From Chamaea fasciata (lineage: Eukaryota > Chordata > Aves > Passeriformes > Sylviidae): 64,000 nt of DNA. Positions 11,778 through 20,740 of the stretch are shown piece after piece. Made by a program: the position numbers and the translations under genes. The stretch spans positions 1 to 64,000 of the forward strand of contig JARCOQ010000202.1 in NCBI GenBank assembly GCA_029207755.1. Direction: 5' to 3'. The notes under the pieces are model-generated. The model was given only the letters and a program-made list of their open reading frames with translations, was not told the origin of the DNA and did not search any database. Within the stretch, counting starts at the first letter, position 1; each line of letters begins with the position of its first letter.

Positions 11778-11817
11778 CCCAGCCGGGGGGAAAAAAAAAA
11801 AAACCCCCCCGGCTGGG
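11778..11817. repeat. Strong G/C hairpin with poly-A loop, copy 2
   Basis: Second copy of the hairpin, 318 bp downstream, with the same arms and loop and the same following T-tract. The long A and G homopolymers are unchanged between copies although such runs normally drift quickly. Confidence 0.85.
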
Positions 11818-11911
11818 GATTTTTTATTCTAAATTTAAAATGTGTTGAAAAACCTGGAAGGCAAAAGTCACACACACAAGGTTAGAACCAGTCAGCACAC
11901 ACACTCGCACA

Positions 11912-12229
11912 GGCAAACCCAAGCAGACAGACAAGTCTCAGACATACACAGTCACTCTTCAGCTTACCCAGTAGATTCCAAGAGACTCCGTAGCATCAGC
12001 AACCACAGAGAGACTAATCCTGCCCAGAGACCTGCAAGACAATGACAGGTGGTCAACAAGTGGTTACCTGACAGCTAGGCATCATCCCCCCTCAGGGCCC
12101 ATACCTTCTCTACCCAAAACTCCACAGAAAAAAGATGAACTGCAAAGCCCTACAACTCTTCTACCTAACTGTGACTGTGCCAGGGCAGGGCAGCTCAAGC
12201 ATAAGTCATACAGTAGGATACAGCAACAT
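11912..12229. other. Unassigned spacer
   Basis: Mixed-composition sequence without an inverted or tandem repeat that I can see and with no credible open frame. It separates the 318-bp duplication from the 26-bp array. Confidence 0.5.
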
Positions 12230-13140
12230 CATGACTTAGAGTGCAATACAAACACAGTCACTTTCAATACAATACAAGCACAGTGACTTTGAGTGCAATA
12301 CAAGCACAGTGACTTTCAGTGCAATACAAGCACAGTGACTTTCAGTGCAATACAAGCACAGTGACTTTGAGTGCAATACAAACAGTCACTTGCAACGCAG
12401 AGTCACTGGCAGTGCAATGCAAACAGAGTCACTTACAATACAAACAGAGTCACTGGCAGTGCAATACAAACAGAGTCACTTGCAATACAATACAATACAG
12501 AGTCACTTGCAATACAATACAATACAGAGTCACTTGCAATACAATACAATACAGAGTCACTTGCAATACAATACAAACACAGTCACTTGCAATACAATAC
12601 AGAGTCACTGGCAATGCAATACAATACAGAGTCACTTGCAATGCAATACAATACAGAGTCACTTGCAATACAATACAAACAGAGTCACTTGCAATACAAT
12701 ACAAACAGAGTCACTTGCAATGCAATACAAACAGAGTCACTTGCAATGCAATACAAACAGAGTCACAGGCAGTGCAATACAAACAGAGTCACAGGCAGTG
12801 CAATACAAACAGAGTCACAGGCAGTGCAATACAAACAGAGTCACAGGCAGTGCAATACAAACAGAGTCACAGGCAATACAATACAAACAGAGTCACAGGC
12901 AATACAATACAAACAGAGTCACAGGCAATACAATACAGAGTCACTGGCAATGCAATACAATACAGAGTCACTGGCAATGCAATACAATACAGAGTCACTG
13001 GCAATGCAATACAATACAGAGTCACTGGCAATACAAAACAAACATAGTCACTTGCAATACAAAACAAACATAGTCACTTGCAATACAAAACAAACATAGT
13101 CACTTGCAATACAAAACAAACATAGTCAGTTCCAAGTCAA
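12230..13140. repeat. 26-bp tandem array (CAATACAAACAGAGTCAC type)
   Basis: About 35 units of roughly 26 bp, each combining GCAATACAA(TACAA)ACAGAG and GTCACTKGCA. The unit length is 2 modulo 3 and the unit lacks stops, so all three plus frames stay open for 242 codons at starts 26 bp apart; this argues against coding. Sub-blocks can be followed: CACAGTGACTTT units first, then TTGCAATACAATACA units, then AGGCAGTGCAATACAA units, then TACAAAACAAACATAGTCAC at the end, a pattern of local expansion. Confidence 0.95.
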
Positions 13141-13597
13141 TACAAACAAAACTGCTCACTAGACTAAGTGCCTAAGCTGTTAAGAGGACGCTCCAGAAGC
13201 TCGGGAAGCCGAGTGAAGAAAGCGATGACTGCCGGGTGACCGTGGCGATGCCTCCGGACGAAAGGCGACCTCGTCGGGTGAAAACGTCCGCTAGGCCGCC
13301 GAGACTCAAAGACTGCTGACGACGCAAAACACGCTAGAATGCTGAACTGCCCTGCCCGGCAAATGCTCCGGCGAGACCAAGGGGAAACCCTCTCCCATTA
13401 CTTCAGAGGGACCCATCCCACTAGGGCCCTCTCTTCTAAGCTAATGTGAAATTGCCTCCCACTTCCAAAGTTCTTTCCCCTGCACCCAAACACAAGCCCC
13501 AACACTTATCTTTCGGAAGACGAGCGGACAAAATCCATCCTCCGAGGACTTCGGCACTGCCGTATCCAAACTTAGGCTCCGCACCTCCTTTCAATAC
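13141..13597 (-). other. CpG-rich block; possible partial fourth module
   Basis: CpG-dense sequence at 13190-13330 leads to a minus-strand acceptor TTTGTTGTCTTAG ending at 13598 (exon side from 13597 downward). The exon would run toward GAAAG|ATAAGT at 13504-13510. The GATAAGT motif recurs at the equivalent place in the three modules further in, so this may be the truncated telomere-side remnant of the same amplified unit. The exon end is uncertain because the donor would not begin with GT. Confidence 0.35.
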
Positions 13598-13681
13598 CTA
13601 AGACAACAAAGTACAAACTGTGAAAATTGTGTGACAGGAAACTAATCCCCAGGCTTTCCAAGCACCTCTGCCCCAACTCAC

Positions 13682-13722
13682 CTCAGATACTGATTTGGCT
13701 CCACAGTTTACCCAGAGGGTAC
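13682..13722 (-). other. Predicted exon, 41 nt
   Basis: Acceptor TTTTCCTTTTGCAG precedes the exon and donor CTGAG|GTGAGTTGG follows it, both near consensus. It is single copy and lies on the telomere side of the repeated modules. It is followed toward the telomere by an intron ending at TTGTCTTAG (13598). Confidence 0.45.
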
Positions 13723-13807
13723 CTGCAAAAGGAAAAGGTACACATTTAGCATGCTGCTACACACCCCATGCCTATGGATCACCCCTAATGCCTAAAAGCC
13801 AACTTAC

Positions 13808-13851
13808 CCGCTTGCCCCTAATCCTTGCCATGTGTAGGACAGTAGCAGCAC
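13808..13851 (-). other. Predicted exon, 44 nt
   Basis: Acceptor TTTGTGTCTTTGCAG and donor GCGG|GTAAGTTGG bracket 44 nt. Both sites are strong and the flanking introns are 85 and 102 nt, in line with the rest of the chain. Confidence 0.5.
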
Positions 13852-13953
13852 CTGCAAAGACACAAAGAAAACAGCAGGCTGAGTCACTGAGAAAACACAA
13901 CCACCACAATCTAACAGAACTCAGTAATACATAAAGCTCAAGCTGATACCCAC

Positions 13954-13998
13954 CAAGCCACTGGCATCCAGGACCAGGAAATCTTGCAAGTGGACCAC
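13954..13998 (-). other. Predicted exon, 45 nt (GTGGTC type)
   Basis: Acceptor TTTACTTTCATTTTAG with branch-point CTCTAAC upstream; donor GCTTG|GTGGGTATC. The exon starts GTGGTCCAC, the same start as the alternating 45-49-nt exons inside the modules, so it belongs to that exon family. Confidence 0.5.
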
Positions 13999-15950
13999 CT
14001 AAAATGAAAGTAAATTAAACAGTGGATGTTAGAGTTACACCAGAAATTGAGACCTGAGCAATGACAGCAGCTTCCATCCACCAGTCAATGCTCACCTAGG
14101 CAGCTGATCCTGGACTGCCAAGCTCCCGCTTTACCTCCTAAAAATAAAAACAAAAAACAAGGCTGTAGCAGAGTCACAATGTACATCCCCCTGGCAAAAC
14201 CAAACTGGGACTGACTTAAACTCACACCCACCTGGCCGCTGCCAGCCTGAGCCACGACAACCTCACAAGCAGACCACCTGAAATAAAACAAAAATCAACA
14301 GTGGATGGTTAGACTTGAGGCAGAAATGGAGAGCGGAGCAACAACAACAGCTGGTGTCCACCAGTGAATGCTCACCTGGCCCGCTTCTCCTGGACTGCCA
14401 ATATCCTGCATAAGCTCCTAAAAACAAAGACAAAGGTCAGGGCTGTATCAGAGCCACCATTTACACCTCCCCTGCAAAGACCGACAGGGACTGACCTTCT
14501 CGGGGGAACCGACGCCACCCATAGGGGCTGCTCTGCCACAGGGTTATTCCATCTGCATCTGAAAGGAAGTTAGGACAAGAGTCAAAGGGCTGCAGGATAA
14601 CTTGACAGCTCCACACATCTTGGGTCAATCTACAGATCCCACCTAGAAGCCAATGCACCCTGCATTTCAAATTTGTCCTATTACCCCTACACCCAGCTGT
14701 GCTGCAGGGCAGAGCAGCTCCGGGCCAAATACACACCCACACCCGTGACACAAGACGCAACAAACAAAGGGACGCGACAGGGAAAGAAAACTCTCGATGA
14801 GAGGAATGACCCTGAGGACCGAGAGAACTCGGGAGCAGATGACCGAGGTAAGCTGAAAGGAGAGCTGACCGGGCTCAGAGAAACCTGCAGGAAAAAAGAT
14901 GCTAAGGGGATGACTTATCCCAAGAACCGCAAAGATGAACACTCGAGAATGCTCCGGTCACACTCTGCTACCTAGCTATGCATTCTTACAAGTCCTAATC
15001 CACCGGAATGGATGCTGGTGGTGCTCGGCTGTCAGTACAGCTCAGAACAAGACCTGGAAAGACATTGGACTGGATGCTTCTGAAGAGAGATACGATGCCC
15101 ATGCCTGCCCGAGCTCCCGAGTCGATGGTCCGAGGGCATCGGCACCTGGCCGAGGAACTGAGAGTCCAGAGAGGCTAAGAGGGATGCCAGGGTTTTTGGT
15201 AGGCCCCTTGAAGGGCTAAGGCAAAAGACATGAAACAAAGAGTGCGCAACAAACGAGGGACACGACAAGCACCGGGACTGCTCTGCCCTGCACACCTCAG
15301 TGGAGAGATCAAAAGGGAGACTTTCCCTGTAGGAAGCCTAAGGGGCCGCTTCCTGGACAACCCCAGCTCCAAACCCAACTCAAAAACCACTCCCGGTTGA
15401 AAGCCGACCCGGCCCCCCACTTTCGTCCCCTCCGTGGCTCGGAGCCCTCCACTTATCTCTCAGACATCTGGAGATGCAGAGTCCAGGCAGGTGAAAAGGA
15501 AGGCTGGCTCTCCCTCAGGGAAATTCCTGCTAACACCAGGCTGCTCACTCTTAATCAGCTGCAATAAAGAAAAGCAAACATCACTGTGTGATCTTAGCAG
15601 CACAGCACCCAAACCCCAACAATTCTGCTACTCACCATCTCTTGAGAACGCCCAGGCCCTCAAGCCCGCTGCCTCGGCCGTGCTTGGAGAGTCATGCCAT
15701 CGTCCTGGGGTAGGCCTGGATTAAGAACACACAGGGGATTTGACAGTGCTGAAACTTGACAGGACCCTCTCTCCTCCCTGCCTCCCCAACTCCTCAGCTG
15801 TTATCAAAGCCTACCTGGAAAGCAGCTTCAAACAGAGAAATTGAGGCTTGATCACACAGTCCTGTAATGCTTCTGAAGGGCTCCCAAAAAAAGGTGCCCA
15901 AGTTCATGATCTCATGGCAGAGGGTACTTCAGCAGAAGAAGAGTGGACCA
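13999..15950 (-). repeat. Small-exon module A (~1.95 kb tandem unit)
   Basis: First (telomere-most) of three tandem units. Predicted minus-strand exons in plus coordinates: 14096-14137 (42 nt, GAGGTAAAG type), 14232-14277 (46, GTGGTCTGC type), 14376-14417 (42), 14497-14558 (62), 14643-14701 (59), 14990-15053 (64), 15815-15950 (136). All have AG acceptors after pyrimidine tracts; most donors are GTGAG or GTAGG, with weaker GTCAGT and GTGGGA at the 62- and 59-nt exons. CpG-rich DNA occurs near 15,400 and a GATAAGT motif at 15,451. The overlapping 91-100-codon frames on both strands at 14,667-14,975 are unchanged in module B only because the copies are nearly identical; the frame is broken in module C. 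Confidence 0.6.
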
Positions 15951-17889
15951 CCTAAAACACAATAATAGAAGCTTAGAGGTGCACCAGAAATTGAGACCTG
16001 AGCGATTACAGCCACTTCCATCCACCAGTCAATGCTCACCTAGGCAGCTGGTCCTGGACTGCCAAGCTCCCGCTTTACCTCCTAAAAATAAAAACAAAAA
16101 ACAAGGCTGTAACATACTCACAATGTACACCCCCCCAGCAAAACGAAACTGGGACTGACTTAAACTCACACCCACCTGGCCGCTGCCAGCCTGAGCCACG
16201 ACAACCTCACAAGCAGACCACCTGAAATAAAACAAAAATCAACAGTGGATGGTTAGACTTGAGCCAGAAATTCAGACGGGAGCAATAACAACTGCTTCTG
16301 TCCACCGGTCGATGCTCACCTGGCGCACTTCACCTGGACTGCCAATATCCTGCATAAGCTCCTAAAAACAAAGACAAAGGTCAGGGCTGTATCAGAGCCA
16401 CCATTTACACCTCCCCTGCAAAGACCAACAGGGACTGACCTTCTCGGGGGAACCGATGAATCCCACAGGGGCTGCTCTGCCACAGGGTTATTCCATCTGC
16501 ATCTGAAAGAAAGTTAGGACAAGAGTCAAAGGGCTGCAGGATAACTTGACAGCTCCACACATCTTGGGTCAATCTACAGATCCCACCTAGAAGCCAATGC
16601 ACCCTGCATTTCAAATTTGTCCTATTACCCCTACACCCAGCTGTGCTGCAGGGCAGAGCAGCTCCGGGCCAAATACACACCCACACCCGTGACACAAGAC
16701 GCAACAAACAAAGGGACGCGACAGGGAAAGAAAACTCTCGATGAGAGGAATGACCCTGAGGACCGAGAGAACTCGGGAGCAGATGACCGAGGTAAGCTGA
16801 AAGGAGAGCTGACCGGGCTCAGAGAAACCTGCAGGAAAAAAGATGCTAAGGGGATGACTTATCCCAAGAACCGCAAAGATGAACACTCGAGAATGCTCCG
16901 GTCACACTCTGCTACCTAGCTATGCATTCTTACAAGTCCTAATCCACCGGAATGGATGCTGGTGGTGCTCGGCTGTCAGTACAGCTCAGAACAAGACCTG
17001 GAAAGACATTGGACTGGATGCTTCTGAAGAGAGATACAATGCCCATGCCTGCCCGAGCTCCCGAGTCGATGGTCCGAGGGCATTGGCACCTGGCCGAGGA
17101 ACTGAGAGTCCAGAGAGGCTAAGAGGGATGCCAGGGTTTTTGGTAGGCCCCTTGAAGGGCTAAGGCAAAAGACATGAAACAAAGAGTGCGCAACAAACGA
17201 GGGACACGACAAGCACCGGGACTGCTCTGCCCTGCACACCTCAGTGGAGAGATCAAAAGGGAGACTTTCCCTGTAGGAAGCCTAAGGGGCCGCTTCTTGG
17301 ATGGCCCCGTCTCCAAACCCCCGCCCGGTGGAAAGCCGACCCGGCCCCCCGCTTTCATCCCCTCCGTGGCTCGGAGCCCTCCACTTATCTCTCAGACATC
17401 TGGAGATGCAGAATCCTGGCAGGTGAAAAGGAAGGCCGCCTCTCCCTCAGGGAAATTCCTGCTAACACCAGGTTGCTCTCTCTTAGTCAGCTGCAATAAA
17501 GAAAAGCAAACATCACTGTGTGGTCTTAGCACCGCATCGCCCAAAACCGAACAATTCTGCTACCCACCGCCTCTTGAGAACGCCCGGGTGCTCGGGCCCG
17601 CTGCCTCGGCCGTGCTTGGAGGGTGATGGCATCGTCAGGGGGTAGGTCTGGATTAAGAGCAGACAAGGGATTTGACATTGCTGATACTTGAGAGGACGCT
17701 CGCTCCTCCTCTCCTCCCTGCCTCCCCGACTCCTCGGCCGTTATCAAAGACTACCTGGAAAGCAGCTTCAAACGGAGAAATCGAGGCTTGATCACACAGT
17801 CCTGTAATGCTTCTGAAGGGCTCCAAAGAGAGGGACCCGGTCCATCACCTCATTGGAGAAGGGACTTCAGCATAATGACAGCAGACTGC
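15951..17889 (-). repeat. Small-exon module B (~1.94 kb tandem unit)
   Basis: Near-identical to module A at an offset of 1,944 bp over most of its length. Predicted exons: 16040-16081, 16176-16221, 16320-16361, 16440-16502, 16587-16645, 16934-16997, 17755-17889. The 135-nt exon at the centromeric end keeps acceptor CTGTTTTAG and donor TTTCCAG|GTAGTC although its middle differs from module A. The longest frame here (17174-17626, plus, 150 codons) is absent as such from module A and is antisense to the predicted gene; I do not call it coding. Confidence 0.6.
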
Positions 17890-19860
17890 CTAAAACAGAC
17901 AAAAATACAACCTTAGAGTTGCACCAGATATTGAGACCTGAGTGATAACAGCTGCTTCCATCCACCGGACAATGCTCACCTGGGCCGCTTCACCTGGACT
18001 GCCAATATCCCTCTTTACCTCCTAAAAAAAAAGACAAAAAACAACGCTGTAACACAGTCATCATTTACACTGCCCCGGCAAAGGCAAACTGGGACTGACT
18101 TAAGCACATACCCTCTTGGCTGCTGGTATCCACGACCGGGACATTTCACAAGCGGGCCACCTAAAAATAAGAAAACAAACAGCAGATATTAGATTTTCAC
18201 CAGAAACTGAGACCTGAGCAACAGCAACCGGTTCTGTCCGCAGATCAATGCTCACCTTGCACGCTTCACCTTCACCGCCAACATCCTGCTTTACCTCCTA
18301 AAAATAGAGACAAAGAAACAGGCAGTAACAAGGGCACCAATTACACTGCCCCTGCAAAGACAAACTGCAACTGACGTAAGCTGACACCTACCTGGCCGCT
18401 GGAATCCACAAACAGGACATCTCAAAACCAGACCACCTGAAAAAAAAAAAAAACCCAACAGTGAATGGTTACAGTTGCACAAGAAATTGACACCGGAGAA
18501 ATAACAACTGCTTCTGTTCACCGGTCCATGCTCACCTTGCCCGCTTCTTCTGGACTGCCAATATCCTGCATTAGCTCCTAAAAACAAAGACAAAGGTCAG
18601 GGCTGTAACAGAGCCACCATTTACCCCTCCCCTGCAAAGACCGACTCGGACTGACCTTCTCGGGAGAACCGACTCCACCGATAGGGGCTGCTCTGCCACA
18701 GGTTTAATCAGTCTGCATCTGAAAGAAAGTTAGGACAAAAGTCAAAGGGCTGCAGGATAACTTGACAGCTCCACACATCTTGGTCAGTCTACAGATCACA
18801 CCTAGAAGCCAATGCACCCTGCACTTCAAATTTGTCCTATTACCCCTACACCCAGCTGTGCTACAGGGCAGGGCAGAGCAGCGCTGGGCCAAATACACAC
18901 CCACACCCGTGACACAAGACGCAACAAACAAAGGGACGCGACAGGGAAAGAAAAAATCTCGAAGAGAGGAATGACCCTGAGGACCGAGAGAACTCGGGAG
19001 GAGATGATCGAGGTAAGCTGAAACGAGAGCTGACCGGGCTCAGAGAAACCTGCAGGAAAAAAGATGCTAAGGGGATGACTTATCCCAAGAACCGCAAAGA
19101 TGGACGCTCGAGAATGCTCCGGTCAGAATCCTCTCCCTAGCTTTGCATCCTTACAAGTCCTAATCCACCGGAATGGATCGTGGTGGTGCTTGGCTGTCAG
19201 TACAGCTCAGAACAAGACCTGAAAAGACAGTAAACTGGATGCTTCTGAAAATAAATACGATTCCCATGCTGGCCTGAGCTCCCGAGTCGATGGTTTGATG
19301 GTATCGGCGCCTGGCCGAGGAACTGAGGGACCGGAGATGCTAAAAATGATGCCGGGATTTTGATGGCCCCTTGAAAAGCCAGAGAAAATGACATGAAATA
19401 CAAGACACTCAAAAGACACAGAGTGCACAACAGACAACTGACAGGACATGCACCGGGACTGGACTGCCCTGCACCACAGCATTGGGATCAAAATTAAGGC
19501 TTCCCCTTGACAGCTAACGGGATCGCTGAGTGGGGCTGGACGACGCTGCGCGCCGGACCGCACGATGCGGACGGGGACCGTTCTGCCTTGCGTGCCCCGT
19601 AGTTGCTATTGAAGTATAGCCGTTCCCTTCGGCTGTCCTAAGTGGCCCCTTAAGGGACACCCCTGCCCCTCTGGTAGCTGTTAAACCGGACCCATAAATT
19701 TCTGACACCCCTGTCGTCCTATCTCGAGGCCGTGGCCCCTGACTTATCTTTGAGATGACCGGTAAGGTGAATCCACGTTGGACTGGAAATAAGTCTGTCT
19801 CAGAAGGCCCTCCGATCGCCGATTAGCCTCTTAGCTATGAAAAAGAAAAATGAAAATCGA
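17890..19860 (-). repeat. Small-exon module C (diverged, one extra exon pair)
   Basis: The most diverged unit. Predicted exons: 17980-18021 (42), 18112-18160 (49), 18256-18297 (42), 18392-18436 (45), 18536-18577 (42), 18656-18718 (63), 18802-18860 (59), 19155-19218 (64). It has one more 42+45 exon pair than A and B, so exon pairs (about 280 bp with introns) have been duplicated or lost inside the unit. Splice sites are kept by equivalent bases where the sequence changed, for example CTGCAG to CTGTAG and TTTCCAG to TTTTCAG at acceptors. The centromeric limit is approximate. Confidence 0.55.
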
Positions 19861-19945
19861 TGCACGAATTTAGCGGCGCGTGCGCCGAATCCCGAGGGGG
19901 CGGCCGCTCGCCCTCGCCTAAGCGTGCCCGGGTCCTCGAGTCTGT
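19860..19945. promoter_or_regulatory. CpG-rich patch with NRF1-like and NotI sites
   Basis: A short CpG-dense stretch holds GCGCGTGCGC (19876-19885), matching the NRF1 core pattern, and GCGGCCGC (19900-19907). It lies inside the predicted minus-strand transcription unit and could be an internal or alternative promoter. No initiator or TATA box is evident. Confidence 0.3.
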
Positions 19946-20219
19946 GGCTTTGTCCCGCATCTAAGCCTAGGGCTGTTACAATGTCCGGTACCTGAGTTAG
20001 CAGGGGGCAAAACTGTAGGGCAGGTCTGTGAGCAAAACTTAGGTGCTCACATTTACGTATCTTAGGTGCTCTTCTGTGCTATAAGACAGATAAATGCAGC
20101 TGCTATTACTTGCAAAAAAGCCTTGGGGGAGGCCCTCAAATGCAGTTCATTCCTCATTTTGCTGCCTTCAAAACCTGCTAACTCTCAACCGGGTACCCTG
20201 AACGTAGTCCTCGCCTTAC

Positions 20220-20348
20220 CGATCGGAAGCCTGGATCTCGGTCGTTGCCTCTGACGTGTACAGTGGCCCTTTTGAGGTGACAAATCTTCTGAAAGAATCT
20301 GGAAGATCGTGCTGGATGTGACCTATAACTTCAGGAGTACTGCTCCTC
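20220..20348 (-). other. Predicted exon 2 of the telomere-ward transcript, 129 nt
   Basis: Acceptor TTCTCATTTTCTTTTAG immediately upstream (minus strand) and donor GATCG|GTAAGGCG. Single copy. It is 212 nt from the predicted first exon. Exon connections between here and module C (19,218) were not resolved. Confidence 0.45.
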
Positions 20349-20560
20349 CTAAAAGAAAATGAGAACAAACCCAGAAATTACAAAAGCGCCTTTCCTCCCC
20401 TGAAGGTGCAAACAAAACCCCTGAACTTAAATACTCCCTGTATTTGATAGCATCTTCTTTGTAGTGTCCTCAAAGCTCCTGTTATTTGTAGGTGCCCAAA
20501 AACACCTAACAAAAATAAGCTGATAGAGCCTCTTCGCTGAAATGAGAGGAGAGCTCTTAC

Positions 20561-20583
20561 CCTGGCTGATTCCCAGGAGGGAA
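20561..20583 (-). other. Predicted first exon of the telomere-ward transcript
   Basis: Donor CCAGG|GTAAGAGC at 20559-20560 is strong. The start is set by the minus-strand TATATTAA at 20609-20616, which would place initiation near 20580-20585. No ATG is present in this short exon. The exact 5' end is inferred. Confidence 0.4.
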
Positions 20584-20599
20584 TGAAGCCCCTTGGCAA

Positions 20600-20700
20600 A
20601 AGCTGGGGTTAATATACCCCTGATTGGGCCCGCCCCTCGTTCCCAGAATGCCCGGGAAAAGGGAGGAGGCAACTCCCACGGGGTATAAAAGCTCTCGAAG
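20600..20700. promoter_or_regulatory. Compact divergent promoter with two TATA boxes
   Basis: Minus side: TATATTAA (20609-20616). Shared middle: inverted CCAAT box ATTGG (20623-20627), GC box CCCGCCCC (20629-20636), and TTCCCAGAATGC (20640-20651), the core of the ZNF143/Staf site. Plus side: TATAAAA (20684-20690). Both TATA boxes are preceded by GGGG in their own orientation. Strong donors follow on each side, GTAAGAG leftward at 20560 and GTAAGTA rightward at 20739. The arrangement is that of a vertebrate Pol II promoter firing both ways: toward the telomere through the small-exon modules and inward toward the satellite. Confidence 0.65.
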
Positions 20701-20713
20701 GAGCTGCAGCTGT

Positions 20714-20738
20714 TTGGCTCCTCTGACTCAAATGCAAG
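20714..20738 (+). other. Predicted first exon of the inward transcript
   Basis: Lies about 30 bp after TATAAAA and ends at a near-perfect donor, GCAAG|GTAAGTA. It contains one ATG (20732) followed by CAA G, so a frame opened here would leave in phase 1. The ATG context is weak (C at -3), so a non-coding first exon is equally possible. Confidence 0.45.
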
Positions 20739-20740
20739 GT

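Larger units (their letters stand above)
11276..11911. repeat. 318-bp tandem duplication, two copies
   Basis: Copy 1 is 11276-11593 and copy 2 is 11594-11911, offset 318 bp, nearly identical across most of the unit. Each contains a hairpin around CTCCTCGGGAAC/GTTCCCGGGAG, a CpG-rich stretch with a small hairpin (GGCGATGAACGTCGCC), then the strong G/C hairpin annotated separately, and a TTTATT (minus AATAAA). The 65-residue minus-strand frames in each copy cross poly-T and have no recognisable domain. Function unknown. Confidence 0.9.
13504..20585 (-). ncRNA. Predicted spliced small-exon transcript running toward the telomere
   Basis: A chain of minus-strand exons inferred from paired splice signals: donors such as GTGAGCATTG, GTGGGTGTGAG and GTAAGTTGG; acceptors with long pyrimidine runs (for example TTTTTATTTTTAG); and CTAAC-type branch points about 30 nt upstream. 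Exons are mostly 41-64 nt and introns around 95-105 nt. First exon near 20561-20583, second 20220-20348, then three repeated modules, then 13954-13998, 13808-13851 and 13682-13722. No single frame stays open across consecutive exons that I followed, so a long non-coding RNA or decayed gene is more likely than a protein. No snoRNA C/D or H/ACA box was found in the introns. Splice sites persist in the diverged third module, which supports real exons. The 3' end may be at the AATAAA cluster near 10.9 kb. No known family is recognised. Confidence 0.45.

Noticed and set aside
12319..13099. Three 242-codon plus-strand frames
   Set aside because: Same repeat read in three phases 26 bp apart.
7637..13140. 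CRISPR-like arrays
   Set aside because: Units abut directly without unique spacers; they are minisatellites on a eukaryotic chromosome.
14667..14975. 91- and 100-codon frames conserved between modules A and B
   Set aside because: The modules are nearly identical in DNA, the frames lie on opposite strands over each other, and module C breaks them.
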